From NCBI GenBank assembly GCA_902141825.1, contig CABFPG010000002.1, positions 372,001-436,000 on the forward strand: 64,000 nucleotides of DNA, given 5' to 3'. Origin of the DNA: Thalassocella blandensis. GTDB lineage: Bacteria > Pseudomonadota > Gammaproteobacteria > Pseudomonadales > Cellvibrionaceae. Under the pieces are notes generated by a model. The model did no database searches. It was not told where the DNA came from and saw only the letters and a program-made list of their open reading frames with translations. Position numbers and translations under genes: made by a program. Numbering within the stretch: position 1 is the stretch's first letter; each line of letters starts with the position of its first letter. Of this stretch, positions 17,648 to 27,832 are shown piece after piece.

Positions 17648-18711
17648 TGACTGAGAAAGTTGATGACTTAAATGTTGTCTCCCAGGAGATTCTTATCTCT
17701 CCAGAGAAAATAAAACAAGAACTGCCCATAAGCGAACTCGCTGCCACAACTGTAACCACTGGCCGCGAACACGTGCGTAATATTCTGGATCGCAAAGATC
17801 CTCGTTTGATTGTTGTGGTAGGCCCCTGCTCCATCCACGATCCGAAAGCTGCCATTGATTACGCCGAACGTTTAAAAGTCCTCGCTGAAAAAGTTAAAGA
17901 TTCTCTGCTTATCGTTATGCGTGTCTATTTTGAAAAGCCACGAACCACCGTTGGCTGGAAAGGCCTGATAAACGACCCCTATTTAAATGACTCGTTTAAA
18001 ATTCAGGATGGCTTACACGTGGGGCGCAAGCTCTTACTGGACATTGCCGAAATGGGTTTGCCTGCGGCTACAGAAGCTCTCGACCCTATTTCTCCGCAAT
18101 ATATGCAGGACCTGATTTCCTGGTCAGCTATTGGTGCGCGCACAACCGAATCACAAACGCACCGGGAAATGGCCAGTGGCTTATCTTGTGCGGTTGGTTT
18201 TAAAAACGGTACGGATGGCGGTTTGGAAGTAGCCATTAATGCCTTGCAGTCCACCTCTAACCCGCACCGCTTTTTGGGTATTAACGGTGAAGGCAGTGTA
18301 TCCATCGTCCATACCCGCGGTAACCCGTACGGTCATATTGTATTGCGTGGTGGTAACGGCAAACCCAATTATGATTCCGTGAGCGTAGCCGTGTGCGAAC
18401 AGGAATTAAAGAAAAGTAACGTCATCCCCAACATTATGGTGGATTGTAGTCACGCCAATTCCAACAAAAATCACGAACTCCAGCCACTGGTAATGGAAAA
18501 TGTTGTCAACCAGATTTTAGAAGGCAACAAATCCATTATCGGAGTCATGATTGAAAGCAACATTGGTGCAGGTAATCAAAAGATCTCGTCAAATCTCGAC
18601 GAACTCACTTACGGGGTTTCCGTCACCGACGCTTGTATCGACTGGGAGACCACCGAAAAAACACTCATTGATGCGGCCAACAAGCTAAAAGAAATATTGC
18701 CAAAACGATAA
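17647..18711 (+). CDS. 3-deoxy-7-phosphoheptulonate (DAHP) synthase, class I
   Basis: Condenses phosphoenolpyruvate and erythrose 4-phosphate, the first step of the shikimate pathway to aromatic amino acids. 354 aa of the AroF/AroG/AroH type. Hallmarks are VVGPCSIHDP (residues ~57-66, with the metal-binding Cys), MRVYFEKPRTTVGWKGLIND, GARTTESQTHREMASGLS, FKNGTDGG and the metal ligands in IMVDCSHANSNKNH. Which aromatic acid inhibits it cannot be told by eye, so I give no isozyme symbol. A good terminator follows. Its ATG overlaps the stop of an upstream mini-ORF. It is cytoplasmic and monocistronic. Confidence 0.95.
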   Translation: MTEKVDDLNVVSQEILISPEKIKQELPISELAATTVTTGREHVRNILDRKDPRLIVVVGPCSIHDPKAAIDYAERLKVLAEKVKDSLLIVMRVYFEKPRTTVGWKGLINDPYLNDSFKIQDGLHVGRKLLLDIAEMGLPAATEALDPISPQYMQDLISWSAIGARTTESQTHREMASGLSCAVGFKNGTDGGLEVAINALQSTSNPHRFLGINGEGSVSIVHTRGNPYGHIVLRGGNGKPNYDSVSVAVCEQELKKSNVIPNIMVDCSHANSNKNHELQPLVMENVVNQILEGNKSIIGVMIESNIGAGNQKISSNLDELTYGVSVTDACIDWETTEKTLIDAANKLKEILPKR

Positions 18712-19082
18712 TTTCGGCACCGTTGAGGTCTTCTCAACTGCGTGAAACGCAGTATTTTCAAGCCCCCTTAAAAACCCTTTAATTGTTGAAATTAAAGGGT
18801 TTTTCTTTTCTATCGACTATATCGCTTACCCCAATACCCATACGTTATGATTTTCTGGCTATTAAAAATTAATTGATATTGCATATGCTTATTTAGCGTT
18901 GGAATTTTGTGCGGTCAATTGTTAATCTACGTGACAACTCTCCCATAAAGCATCTTGTGGTCTATCCGGATACGACAGGGAACTAAGGACAAATTTATTC
19001 GGGACTTGCAACAACGTAACCGATATTTATAGGCATAGCAGATTTAGTCTGCGCATAAAAAAAGAAACGTGGATGTATTTTA
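18712..19082. other. Spacer after the DAHP synthase gene
   Basis: Contains the DAHP synthase terminator at its left end. The remainder, to 19082, holds no gene and presumably the promoter of the next small gene. Confidence 0.5.
18771..18808 (+). terminator. Terminator of the DAHP synthase gene
   Basis: AAAACCCTTTAATT (18771-18784) pairs with AATTAAAGGGTTTT (18790-18803) across a 5-nt loop, followed by TTCTTTTC. It lies about 60 bp after the stop codon. Confidence 0.9.
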
Positions 19083-19511
19083 ATGGTCGCTCAGGTCTCA
19101 CAAAACTTTGAAGAAACGTTTTCAGAAACCGTAGATATTTACACCTTGCTCGGTGAACCCGGAGATCCAAAAGCCTTCTGGGGCGAGCTAAAAGTCGTAC
19201 AGCTTCAAGGCTTTGACTACATATACTTCTCCTCCAAAATCAACACCAAACTTGCCGGAAAAACAGCGCTACAAGCCTTTCTGATCGACGTTTTTCAATT
19301 GGCGGACACTCGCGCAGAACGCGCAAAAATCTTTATCTATGTCGAAAACACCATTGGTAAACCCGACTTCTTTGAATTTAGAATTAGTTGGGCCGGCAAT
19401 AAAATAAAAGAATTCAACATCGAAAACATCGACAATCCGAAAAACAAAGAATTTATTCGAACCATGTACGACTACAGCAGTGGAATTCTGGAAACTGTTG
19501 GACATGGCTGA
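19083..19511 (+). CDS. Hypothetical protein, 142 aa
   Basis: Not recognised. A soluble, mixed alpha/beta protein with no signal or membrane segments: an acidic N-terminus (FEETFSETVDIYTLLGEPGD), an aromatic-rich core (GFDYIYFSSKI) and strands near FIYVENTIGKPDFFEFRISWAG. Composition is natural and codon use matches its neighbours. A GTGGATG sequence upstream may serve as ribosome site for the ATG at 19083. The next gene, nfuA, is on the opposite strand, so context gives no clue. Confidence 0.75.
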   Translation: MVAQVSQNFEETFSETVDIYTLLGEPGDPKAFWGELKVVQLQGFDYIYFSSKINTKLAGKTALQAFLIDVFQLADTRAERAKIFIYVENTIGKPDFFEFRISWAGNKIKEFNIENIDNPKNKEFIRTMYDYSSGILETVGHG

Positions 19512-19736
19512 AACCAGGCAGAAATACCACAGAAAACCTGCCGAGCACCGCATCGAATCAAAGAAAACACAGAAGAAAAAAGTCAGCTAAAAGCGAGTAA
19601 GACATTGCATTTGCAATCGTATTAATACCCGCTTGAGAAAACAGAAAGGATGGACGTTTTCCAGCTCGTTAACTCTGCATGCAGATTCAACATCAATACA
19701 AACGAGCCAGAAACGTAGTTTACATTTAATGGTTGC

Positions 19737-20321
19737 TTAAATATAAGCGTTTGAACGATCTGAGTGATCCGTCATATCACGAACACCGGCTATCTCCGGC
19801 AGTTTTTCCATCAGCGTTTTTTCCACGCCTTGCTTTAACGTCATATCCACTGCACTACACCCCTGACAACCGCCGCCAAATTTCAGTACAGCAAATAAAT
19901 CGTCCGTAATTTCCACCAGGCTTACATTCCCTCCATGAGAGGCCAAACCCGGGTTAATTTCGTTGTACAACAGGTAATTCACTTTATCTTCAAGCGGGCT
20001 ATCGTCATTAATTTTCGGCATCTTTGAATTGGGTGCACGAATGGTTAACTGCCCCCCCATTTTATCGGGCGAGTAGTCTACTTTCGCTTCATCCAAATAC
20101 GGAATACTTCGCTCTTCAAAGTATGCTTTAAACCCGTTCAGGTCCAAAACGATATCAGATTCCTCAGACTCTCCAGGTTTCGCATACGCAATACAGGTCT
20201 CTGCCTTTGGCGTCCCCGGGTTAGCAACAAACATGCGAATCCCCATCCCCTCAATATTCTGCTTGGATAAGAGTTCACGAAGATAGTCTTGTGCGGAATC
20301 AGTAATTGTTACATTCAGCAT
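19737..20321 (-). CDS. nfuA: Fe-S biogenesis protein NfuA
   Basis: Fe-S cluster carrier that delivers 4Fe-4S clusters to target enzymes, important under oxidative stress or iron limitation. 194 aa. The N-terminal half is the degenerate A-type domain (INPGTP-like [11 protein letters not shown]), the C-terminal half the Nfu domain with the cluster-binding CxxC in [11 protein letters not shown] near residue 150. I start it at the ATG at 20321 ([14 protein letters not shown]), which matches the family N-terminus; a TTG six codons upstream is less likely. It is divergent from metH. MetH's neighbour CysI is itself a 4Fe-4S enzyme. Confidence 0.95.
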   Translation of the reverse strand: MLNVTITDSAQDYLRELLSKQNIEGMGIRMFVANPGTPKAETCIAYAKPGESEESDIVLDLNGFKAYFEERSIPYLDEAKVDYSPDKMGGQLTIRAPNSKMPKINDDSPLEDKVNYLLYNEINPGLASHGGNVSLVEITDDLFAVLKFGGGCQGCSAVDMTLKQGVEKTLMEKLPEIAGVRDMTDHSDRSNAYI

Positions 20322-20548
20322 ATAATTTAATTGCACCAAATAACCAAGTATTTAAGTCAAGTATTTTACGCGAATTTTACGCTTGCGTGAACCACTGTCT
20401 GGGCAAAGCGTAAAATATAAGCTTGCATGCAGGAGCATTTTCCTACGCGTTTTCTGCTAAGGTTTCTGGTATCATGGCGAACCCTAAATCAAAATATTTT
20501 GATATAGCTATAGAGCCAAAAATACTCGCAGTTTAATAGGTAGATACA

Positions 20549-23500
20549 ATGAGTCAAAGCCGCGAAGCACGCATTAAAGCCCTTTATGACACCATAAACA
20601 AGCGCATCCTGATATTAGATGGTGCAATGGGTACCATGATTCAAGGCTACCACTTGAAAGAAGCGGATTATCGTGGCGAAAGATTCTCTGATCACCATCA
20701 GGACCTGACCGGAAATAACGACCTGCTCTCACTAACCAAGCCGGACATTATCAAAGACATTTACAAGGCTTATCTGGATGCAGGCGCAAACATTATCGAA
20801 ACCAACACCTTCAATGCGACAAGATTATCGCAATCGGACTACGATCTGGAAGATATTGTCTTTGAGCTCAACGAAGAATCCGCGCGACTGGCGCGTATGG
20901 CGATCGATGAACATGACGAACCGGCCTGGGTGGCAGGTGTCGTTGGACCAACCAGCCGCACAGCGACCATTTCACCCGATGTAAATGACCCAGGAGCGAG
21001 AAATGTAACGTTTGATGAGTTGGTCTCAAACTATCAGGAGGCCACAAAGGGCCTGATAAAAGGTGGCTGCGATATTATCCTGATCGAGACCATTTTCGAC
21101 ACGTTAAACGCAAAAGCCGCCATTTTCGCGGTACAAAGTGTATTTGAGGAAGTGGGCTTTGAATTGCCTATCATGATTTCTGGCACAATTACCGACAGTT
21201 CTGGCAGAACGCTGTCCGGCCAGACCACAGAAGCATTTTACAACTCCGTCGCTCACGCCCGCCCCCTTTCCATTGGTTTGAACTGCGCATTGGGCGCAAA
21301 AGAACTCACTCCATATGTCGCCGAACTGTCCAGAATTGCCAAATGCCATGTATCCGCCCACCCTAACGCCGGCTTACCCAATGAATTTGGCGAGTACGAC
21401 CAAAGCCCCGAAGAAATGGCCGAGATTGTTGAAACTTTTGCCAAAAGTGGCTACATCAATATCATCGGGGGTTGCTGCGGAACCTCTCCTGGACATATAC
21501 AAGCGATAGCCAAAACGGTTAAAAATTATGCTCCACGTGAAACATTCACACCAGATCCCGCCTGCAGGCTCGCCGGTTTAGAGCCATTTAATATCACCAA
21601 AAGCTCTCTTTTCGTAAACGTGGGAGAGCGCTGTAATGTCACCGGTTCAGCACGGTTCAAACGATTGATTCTGGAAGAAGACTACACCACAGCCCTGGAA
21701 GTCGCGTTACAGCAAGTTGAGGACGGCGCTCAGGTCATTGATATAAACATGGACGAAGGCATGCTGGATGCCGAAAAAGCCATTGTGACTTTTTTGAATC
21801 TTGTCGCCAGCGAGCCGGATATTTCCCGCGTGCCCATTATGGTGGACTCATCCAAATGGGACGTTATTGAAGCCGGACTCAAATGCATTCAGGGCAAAGC
21901 CATCGTTAACTCGATCAGCTTAAAAGAAGGTGAAGAAGAGTTTAAAGAAAAAGCCCTGCTCTGCAAAAATTATGGAGCTGCAATCATCGTCATGGCATTC
22001 GACGAAACAGGCCAGGCTGATACCGCGCAAAGAAAAATCGAAATTTGCCAGCGCTCCTACAACATTCTTACCAAAGAAATCGGCTTTCCCGCTGAAGATA
22101 TCATTTTTGACCCCAATATTTTTGCGGTAGCAACGGGTATTGAAGAACATAACAACTACGCTGTTGATTTTATTGAAGCAACCAAATGGATTCGTGAAAA
22201 CCTACCTCATGCAGGCGTTTCCGGCGGCGTGAGTAACGTATCGTTTTCATTTCGCGGAAACAACCCCGTGCGTGAAGCGATACACTCAGTGTTCCTGTAT
22301 CACGCGATTAAAGCCGGGATGAACATGGGCATTGTCAACGCTGGACAGTTAGCAATTTATGATGAACTTCCAGCAGAACTGAAAGAGCGCGTGGAAGATG
22401 TAGTACTTAATCGAAATCCAGAAGCGACCGAAGCTCTTTTAGACATTGCAGAAAAATATCGCGGTGACGGCTCAACTGAAAGTAAAAAGGAAGACGAGGC
22501 CTGGAGAAAAGAACCCGTCAACAAGCGTCTGGAACACGCTCTGGTAAAAGGCATCACGACGCATATTATTGAGGACACAGAAGAAGCAAGAGCTGGCGCC
22601 AGTCGCCCACTGGATGTTATTGAAGGCCCGCTGATGGACGGCATGAATGTCGTCGGTGATTTATTTGGCGAGGGCAAAATGTTCTTACCGCAAGTGGTTA
22701 AATCCGCTCGCGTAATGAAACAGGCAGTGGCGTATCTGCAACCGTATATTGAAGCGGAAAAAAGTGAAGCATCCAAACCAAACGGCAAAATATTAATGGC
22801 CACGGTTAAAGGCGATGTCCACGATATTGGCAAAAACATTGTAGGCGTGGTTTTACAATGTAATAACTTCGAAGTGATTGATCTGGGCGTTATGGTTCCA
22901 TGTGAAAAAATTCTGGAAGTCGCACAAAAAGAAAACTGCGATATTATCGGCTTATCCGGCTTAATTACGCCCTCTCTGGATGAAATGGTATTTGTTGCAA
23001 AAGAAATGGAACGCCTGGAAATAAATAAACCATTATTAATTGGTGGCGCCACCACTTCCAAGGCGCATACAGCCGTAAAAATAGATCCACAATTCCATTT
23101 AAATCAAACTGTATATGTCGCCGACGCATCGCGTGCCGTAGGCGTAGCCACCACCTTACTTTCGGAAAATGCCCGCGATAAGTACGTCAGCGGAATAAAA
23201 GACGAATACGAAACTATTCGTGTGCGACGCGCTGGCCGTCAGTCGAAACGCCAGGCAATTCCATACTCGGAAGCTATCAGCAAAAAATATCAGATTGACT
23301 GGCAAAACTATCAAGCGCCAAGACCGCATCTGATCGGCAACGAAGTATTACTGGATTACCCACTGCAGAATCTGGTGGATTATATTGACTGGACGCCCTT
23401 TTTCATAAGCTGGGATTTAGCGGGCAAATACCCTAAAATTTTACAGGACAAAGTGGTTGGCGAAGCCGCAACGAATCTGTTCAACGACGCCCAAACAATG

Positions 23501-24232
23501 TTGAAAAACATTATCGACAATAAATTATTAAAAGCCAATGCCGTTTTTGGATTTTGGCCGGCGGCTACCATCGACGACGATGACATTGAAGTGCAGAACG
23601 ATCAAGGTGAAACGCTCGCGAGCCTGCATCAGATACGACAACAAATTTCAAAAACCAACGATGACGTTTACCATTCTCTTGCCGATTTTATTGCCCCTAA
23701 AAACGCACAGACACAAGATTATATTGGTGGCTTTGTAGTTACGGCGGGAATTGGCGCAGAAGAGCTTGCAAAGGATTATGAAAGCAAGGGTGATGACTAC
23801 TCCGCAATTATGGTGAAAGCTCTGGCCGATCGTTTAGCTGAAGCGTTTGCCGAACATTTACATGAACGCGTTCGAAAAGAGTATTGGGGCTACGCCAAAG
23901 ATGAAAATCTGCAAAATGACTCCCTGATCAAAGAAAAGTATCAAGGGATTCGCCCTGCTCCCGGATACCCGGCCTGCCCTGATCACACGGAAAAAGAAAC
24001 ATTATTCCAACTGCTCGATGCAAAAAATAAAACCGGCGTGAGCTTAACGGAACATTTTGCCATGTACCCGGCTGCCGCCGTTTCTGGCTGGTATTTTTCT
24101 CATCCGGAAGCCAAATATTTTAATGTCGGCAACATAGCTAAAGATCAGGTCGAATCGCTGGCAAAAAGAAAATCGACTAGCGTAGAAAACATTGAACGCT
24201 GGCTGCAATCGAATTTAAGTTACGACAACTAG
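20549..24232 (+). CDS. metH: Cobalamin-dependent methionine synthase
   Basis: Transfers methyl from 5-methyltetrahydrofolate to homocysteine through cobalamin. 1227 aa, all four modules present in order. The homocysteine domain (to ~330) has zinc-ligand Cys in [11 protein letters not shown] and GGCCGTSP. The folate domain (~350-620) has [15 protein letters not shown]. The cap and B12 domain (~650-890) has the cobalt-ligand His in [11 protein letters not shown] and the [10 protein letters not shown] loop. The reactivation domain (~900-1227) ends with [15 protein letters not shown] and [12 protein letters not shown] for SAM-dependent repair. I looked for a cobalamin or SAM riboswitch in the 200-bp leader and saw none. 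Confidence 0.98.
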   Translation: MSQSREARIKALYDTINKRILILDGAMGTMIQGYHLKEADYRGERFSDHHQDLTGNNDLLSLTKPDIIKDIYKAYLDAGANIIETNTFNATRLSQSDYDLEDIVFELNEESARLARMAIDEHDEPAWVAGVVGPTSRTATISPDVNDPGARNVTFDELVSNYQEATKGLIKGGCDIILIETIFDTLNAKAAIFAVQSVFEEVGFELPIMISGTITDSSGRTLSGQTTEAFYNSVAHARPLSIGLNCALGAKELTPYVAELSRIAKCHVSAHPNAGLPNEFGEYDQSPEEMAEIVETFAKSGYINIIGGCCGTSPGHIQAIAKTVKNYAPRETFTPDPACRLAGLEPFNITKSSLFVNVGERCNVTGSARFKRLILEEDYTTALEVALQQVEDGAQVIDINMDEGMLDAEKAIVTFLNLVASEPDISRVPIMVDSSKWDVIEAGLKCIQGKAIVNSISLKEGEEEFKEKALLCKNYGAAIIVMAFDETGQADTAQRKIEICQRSYNILTKEIGFPAEDIIFDPNIFAVATGIEEHNNYAVDFIEATKWIRENLPHAGVSGGVSNVSFSFRGNNPVREAIHSVFLYHAIKAGMNMGIVNAGQLAIYDELPAELKERVEDVVLNRNPEATEALLDIAEKYRGDGSTESKKEDEAWRKEPVNKRLEHALVKGITTHIIEDTEEARAGASRPLDVIEGPLMDGMNVVGDLFGEGKMFLPQVVKSARVMKQAVAYLQPYIEAEKSEASKPNGKILMATVKGDVHDIGKNIVGVVLQCNNFEVIDLGVMVPCEKILEVAQKENCDIIGLSGLITPSLDEMVFVAKEMERLEINKPLLIGGATTSKAHTAVKIDPQFHLNQTVYVADASRAVGVATTLLSENARDKYVSGIKDEYETIRVRRAGRQSKRQAIPYSEAISKKYQIDWQNYQAPRPHLIGNEVLLDYPLQNLVDYIDWTPFFISWDLAGKYPKILQDKVVGEAATNLFNDAQTMLKNIIDNKLLKANAVFGFWPAATIDDDDIEVQNDQGETLASLHQIRQQISKTNDDVYHSLADFIAPKNAQTQDYIGGFVVTAGIGAEELAKDYESKGDDYSAIMVKALADRLAEAFAEHLHERVRKEYWGYAKDENLQNDSLIKEKYQGIRPAPGYPACPDHTEKETLFQLLDAKNKTGVSLTEHFAMYPAAAVSGWYFSHPEAKYFNVGNIAKDQVESLAKRKSTSVENIERWLQSNLSYDN

Positions 24233-24307
24233 TTCGCAACATAGCACTGGATCGACAACTTAAAAAACTGCAAAAAAACAGTTGGGTCGAACAACAGCTT
24301 AGATACA

Positions 24308-24328
24308 ATGGACGAATTAATCGTCCAT
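24308..24328. promoter_or_regulatory. 21-bp perfect palindrome before the DUF2970 gene
   Basis: ATGGACGA (24308-24315) and TCGTCCAT (24321-24328) are perfect complements around ATTAA. It lies 28 bp before the AGGAGG of the next gene. It could be an operator, or a hairpin in the metH-to-DUF2970 transcript. Confidence 0.45.
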
Positions 24329-24370
24329 ATTCGTGAGACAGGGGTTTTGACACTCAGGAGGTTGCCACGC

Positions 24371-24577
24371 ATGTCAAACACAGAGCAAGACAAAGCAAAG
24401 CCCGGCTTTTGGTCATTAATCGGGAGTACGATTGCCGCCGCTTTTGGCGTTCAAAATAGAAAAAACCTGGAGCGAGACTTTTCCCAGTCCAGTCCGTTCC
24501 CATTCATTATCGCCGGCGTGTTATTTACTGTACTGTTTGTTTTTACCTTATTTTTCATCGTTAAGTTAGTGGTATAA
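24371..24577 (+). CDS. DUF2970 small membrane protein
   Basis: A 68-residue protein of the DUF2970 family, function unknown. A short basic/acidic head (MSNTEQDKAKPGFW) leads to the conserved AAAFGVQNRKNLERDF segment, then a single strong membrane helix near the C-terminus (FIIAGVLFTVLFVFTLFFIVKLVV). An almost perfect ribosome site, AGGAGG at 24356-24361, is 9 nt before the ATG at 24371, which fixes the start; a longer frame from 24308 would begin inside a palindrome without a ribosome site. It follows metH by 138 bp and ends at a terminator, so it may be co-transcribed with metH. Confidence 0.88.
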   Translation: MSNTEQDKAKPGFWSLIGSTIAAAFGVQNRKNLERDFSQSSPFPFIIAGVLFTVLFVFTLFFIVKLVV

Positions 24578-24609
24578 AGCCGATTACGGTAACAATTACG
24601 CCACGCATA

Positions 24610-24645
24610 AAAAAACCAATAGCGATTATGCTATTGGTTTTTTAT
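24610..24645 (+). terminator. Terminator after the DUF2970 gene
   Basis: AAAAAACCAATAGC (24610-24623) pairs with GCTATTGGTTTTTT (24630-24643) with a 6-nt loop. A long A/T-flanked stem; works on either strand. Confidence 0.92.
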
Positions 24646-24834
24646 ATTACGCACGTTAAATCCCAGACTTACTTCGTGATTCGTATCAATTCCACGTCAC
24701 TCGCCTAAAAACCATAAGCAACTGAGCTGAAGAATTTTCCGGGATTTTTTAGAGAAAACAAAAGACACCTTGAGAATTGTCTCTCAAGATTGCTTGCCCC
24801 CAGATTTTGTACCGACTTACAAAATAAGATCGAT

Positions 24835-24951
24835 CTATTGGCCGCTCAGCCAAAATATACAGGTGGTGACAAATATTAAAATTAAAGCGACTGCCGCAAT
24901 TGCATCTGCAATACTGTCGCCCTGCTCTGCCATTTTAATATCTTCTTCCAT
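24835..24951 (-). CDS. 38-aa single-span membrane microprotein
   Basis: A short gene with an excellent ribosome site (GGAGGGTACG then ATG at 24951). The product has an acidic N-terminus (MEEDIKMAEQGDSIADA) and one hydrophobic helix (IAAVALILIFVTTCIFWL), ending GQ. Such composition is typical of real bacterial microproteins in the inner membrane with the N-terminus facing the cytoplasm. I do not know its family. It lies on the opposite strand from metH-DUF2970 and cysI. Length, ribosome site and the clear charge/hydrophobic pattern support it. Confidence 0.75.
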   Translation of the reverse strand: MEEDIKMAEQGDSIADAIAAVALILIFVTTCIFWLSGQ

Positions 24952-25091
24952 CGTACCCTCCAGTCATTATTAATGTTGTAGTTAGAGTATGCGACGAATG
25001 TACTTTGCTACATTCTGGCTACATTCTGAATGTTTAATAATTTTTATTTTAACTGCTTTTTTAATTATGTTTGCCGGCTTTGAGCTTGCTT

Positions 25092-25121
25092 CTAATACGG
25101 CTACTACTAATACGGCTACTA
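25092..25121. repeat. Tandem repeat, 2 x 15 bp
   Basis: CTAATACGGCTACTA occurs twice in direct succession with no difference. Confidence 0.9.
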
Positions 25122-25495
25122 CCAGCGGCAATATTCTCGCTGTAAAACATACTCAAACCAAAGAAATAACTGGCAAATGCTTTACAGTATTCGTTGTCTA
25201 ACATAGTGCCGGCTTAGCAAAATCAGCCGGTATCCGCATTCAACATTAGCATGCGGGCGAACGCAACCGTTTTTTTAGGGTTTAGGCAAAATATAGCTAA
25301 AAATTTATGCAGCTAACATTTTTAGAACTTCACAGTTATAACAATGTGCCATTTTAATATAAAAAATGCCCGAATGTTATCTTATAACAGTCGCCGCTAT
25401 TCAACATTTACTGTATGATTCGGCCCTCTTTTAAAGACTTAAGTTTATTTTTTAAACATTGTTAACACGCTCTCCTACTGAGGACTTCAACTAAC

Positions 25496-27160
25496 ATGTA
25501 CGTTTACGACGAACATGACCGCAACATAGTCAAAGAACGCGTCGAGCAATTTCGCCGACAAACCAACCGCTACTTAGACGGTAAACTCAAAGAAGAAGAA
25601 TTCTTACCGCTGCGCTTACAGAACGGCTTGTATATACAGCGTCTGGCGCCCATGCTGAGAATCGCTGTTCCTTACGGAATGCTGAATGCTCCGCAGTTAA
25701 GAAAACTTGCTCATGTTGCGCGCCATTACGATAAAGGCTACTGCCACTTCACCACCCGGCAGAACATCCAATATAACTGGCCTGCCCTGGAAGAAGTCCC
25801 CGACATTCTGGACGAGCTTGCAGAAGTTGAAATGCACGCAATTCAAACCAGTGGTAACTGCATACGAAACGTCACATCAGATCAGTTTGCCGGTGTCGCT
25901 CGGGATGAAATTATCGACCCTCGCCCGTATTGCGAAATTATTCGCCAATGGTCAACCTTCCACCCTGAATTTGCCTTCTTACCACGTAAATTCAAAATAG
26001 CGGTCTCTGGTTCAGAATCTGACCGTGCTGCCATCCGTTTCCACGATATCGGCTTACAGCTGGTTCAAAATGAAAGTGGCGCTACAGGGTTTAAAGTCCT
26101 GGTTGGCGGTGGATTGGGTCGTACCCCGGTGATTGGCAGCGTGGTGCGTGAATACCTCCCAGAAAAGGATATTCTCACGTATCTGGAAGCCATTTTGCGC
26201 ATCTACAACCTGCACGGCCGCCGAGACAACAAGTACAAAGCCCGTATTAAAATCCTGGTAAAGGCTATGGGCGTTGAAGAATTCACCAGTCGAGTTGAAA
26301 AAGAATGGGAACGCATTTGCGATTCTCAAATGCTGCTGACGGACAAAGAAATCAATCGTGCAAAAAGCTTTTTCACCCGCCCTCAGTATGAAGAGTTGAA
26401 TGAAGCGGAAGAAAGCCAGCTGTTAATTGGCCTCGCTGAAAAAGAAAAAGGCTTTAAAGACTGGCTGCAGCACAATGTCAGCAGCCACAAAGTGGATGGC
26501 TATCGCGCCGTAACGCTTTCATTCAAAGCCACTGGAATTCCCCCTGGTGATGTCACGGACAAGCAGCTTGAAGCACTGGCCGATTTAAGTGAGCGCTACA
26601 GTTTCGGTGAAGTCCGCGCAACTCACCAGCAGAATATGGTGCTGGCAGATGTGAAAGCCCATGATCTCTACGATCTGTGGATGGAATTGCGTCCTCTTGG
26701 CTTTGCTACCGCCAATATCGGCACCCTGAACGATATGATTTGCTGCCCAGGCGGAGACTTTTGCTCTCTGGCTAACGCTAAATCCATTCCGATTGCAGAA
26801 GCAATCCAACGTGAGTTCGATGACTTAGACTATCTCTACGATCTTGGCAAAATTGAACTGAATATTTCGGGCTGCATGAATGCCTGTGGCCACCACCACA
26901 TTGGTCACATCGGAGTCCTGGGCGTAGATAAGAAAGGTGAAGAGTTTTACCAAGTGCAACTGGGCGGCGTGCAAGGCAACGACGCGGCCTTAGGCAAAGT
27001 ACTTGGCCCCTCATTCTCGGGCCACGAAATGCCACAAGTCATTCGCAAGCTTATTGACACCTTTGTCGACAACCGTACGCAAGACGAAGAGTTCATTGAT
27101 ACATATCGTCGAATCGGCATAGACCCATTTAAGGAGCGCGTATATGTCAAAGCTAATTAA
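25496..27160 (+). CDS. cysI: Sulfite reductase hemoprotein (NADPH/ferredoxin type)
   Basis: Reduces sulfite to sulfide with six electrons for cysteine and methionine synthesis, using siroheme coupled to a 4Fe-4S cluster. 554 aa. Two ferredoxin-like/siroheme repeats are visible: YCHFTTRQNIQYNW near residue 80, SGNCIRNVTS near 120, and the cluster ligands in CPGGDFC (CX5C) and GCMNACGHH (CX3C) near residues 420-460. Like the Pseudomonas CysI it resembles nitrite/sulfite reductases and has no flavoprotein partner next to it. It overlaps the DUF934 gene by 17 bp, so the two are one operon. The role as sulfite rather than nitrite reductase is inferred from the DUF934 neighbour. Confidence 0.92.
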   Translation: MYVYDEHDRNIVKERVEQFRRQTNRYLDGKLKEEEFLPLRLQNGLYIQRLAPMLRIAVPYGMLNAPQLRKLAHVARHYDKGYCHFTTRQNIQYNWPALEEVPDILDELAEVEMHAIQTSGNCIRNVTSDQFAGVARDEIIDPRPYCEIIRQWSTFHPEFAFLPRKFKIAVSGSESDRAAIRFHDIGLQLVQNESGATGFKVLVGGGLGRTPVIGSVVREYLPEKDILTYLEAILRIYNLHGRRDNKYKARIKILVKAMGVEEFTSRVEKEWERICDSQMLLTDKEINRAKSFFTRPQYEELNEAEESQLLIGLAEKEKGFKDWLQHNVSSHKVDGYRAVTLSFKATGIPPGDVTDKQLEALADLSERYSFGEVRATHQQNMVLADVKAHDLYDLWMELRPLGFATANIGTLNDMICCPGGDFCSLANAKSIPIAEAIQREFDDLDYLYDLGKIELNISGCMNACGHHHIGHIGVLGVDKKGEEFYQVQLGGVQGNDAALGKVLGPSFSGHEMPQVIRKLIDTFVDNRTQDEEFIDTYRRIGIDPFKERVYVKAN

Positions 27161-27632
27161 AGATAAAGTGCTCGCAGATAATGAATGGACCGTCATCAAT
27201 GAAGGCGATAGTACTGCGGCAGGGCAAAAAAGCATTTTACCGCTGAGTGACTTTATAGCTCTGGCTGAAAAAAATGAAGTGGACTTCAATACTCAGGCCT
27301 GTTGGCTAGGGGCAGCCGATGAAGCTGAGCTGTTAGCGCCATATATCAAAGATCTGCAATTAATTGGCTTGAACTTCACTGCATTTATGGATGGCAGAAG
27401 TTTTTCTCAGGCGAGAACACTGCGTGAACACCTGGATTTTGCTGGAGAGTTACGCGCTATTGGATACTTCATTCAAGACCAGATGTTTTATTTAACCCGC
27501 TGCGGCGTGAACGCTTTTGAAATTCCGGATGATGCGGATATTGAATCCCTGCAGCGTAGCCTGACCGATTTCAGTGAAAGCTATCAAGCCGCGTGCGATG
27601 AGCCTCAACCGCTATATCGCCGTCGGGTTTAA
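27144..27632 (+). CDS. DUF934 protein, CysI partner
   Basis: 162 aa, DUF934 family. In many proteobacteria this gene sits directly after cysI and is believed to support assimilatory sulfite reduction; its biochemical role is not established. The sequence has no membrane segment. Conserved-looking parts are LPLSDFIAL, FTAFMDGRSFSQARTLRE and GYFIQDQMFYLTRCGVNAFEI. The ATG at 27144 lies inside the end of cysI (17-bp overlap) with AAGGAGCG about 8 nt upstream, so expression is coupled. A strong terminator ends the operon. Confidence 0.92.
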   Translation: MSKLIKDKVLADNEWTVINEGDSTAAGQKSILPLSDFIALAEKNEVDFNTQACWLGAADEAELLAPYIKDLQLIGLNFTAFMDGRSFSQARTLREHLDFAGELRAIGYFIQDQMFYLTRCGVNAFEIPDDADIESLQRSLTDFSESYQAACDEPQPLYRRRV

Positions 27633-27680
27633 CCGCTCGCACTAAAAATTAGAGACCTCTCGCTCTATTCTCAGCTATTT

Positions 27681-27706
27681 AAAGGCGCCTTCCAGGCGCC
27701 TTTTTT
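27681..27706 (+). terminator. Terminator of the cysI operon
   Basis: AAGGCGCCT and AGGCGCC pair with a short loop, followed by six Ts. Confidence 0.93.
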
Positions 27707-27832
27707 ATTTCGTGCTTCCCCAGACAGGCAAATCCGCTCAAGTTAGACGGGCAGCGTAAATCCTGATATAAATCAGACTCCTGATATTAAACGCTTCTGA
27801 GAATACACACATAACTATATTGGCAGTGAGCT

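Larger units (their letters stand above)
24644..25495. other. Spacer containing a microprotein gene and repeats
   Basis: About 850 bp. It contains the 38-residue minus-strand gene at 24835-24951, a perfect 2 x 11 bp repeat GCTACATTCTG (25007-25028), a perfect 2 x 15 bp repeat (25092-25121), and hairpins CCGGCT/AGCCGG near 25210-25230 and CGCAT/ATGCG near 25233-25255. The plus-strand frame at 24989-25201 crosses both repeats and is doubtful. The cysI promoter should lie in 25300-25490. Confidence 0.5.

Noticed and set aside
20340-20548. Cobalamin or SAM riboswitch before metH
   Set aside because: No B12-box or SAM-motif features could be found in the leader.
22357-23061. 234-codon minus-strand frame within metH
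   Set aside because: Antisense shadow of metH: Ser/Thr-rich, no ribosome site.
24989-25201. 70-codon frame with a hydrophobic start
   Set aside because: Contains perfect 11-bp and 15-bp tandem repeats and no clear ribosome site; left out as doubtful.
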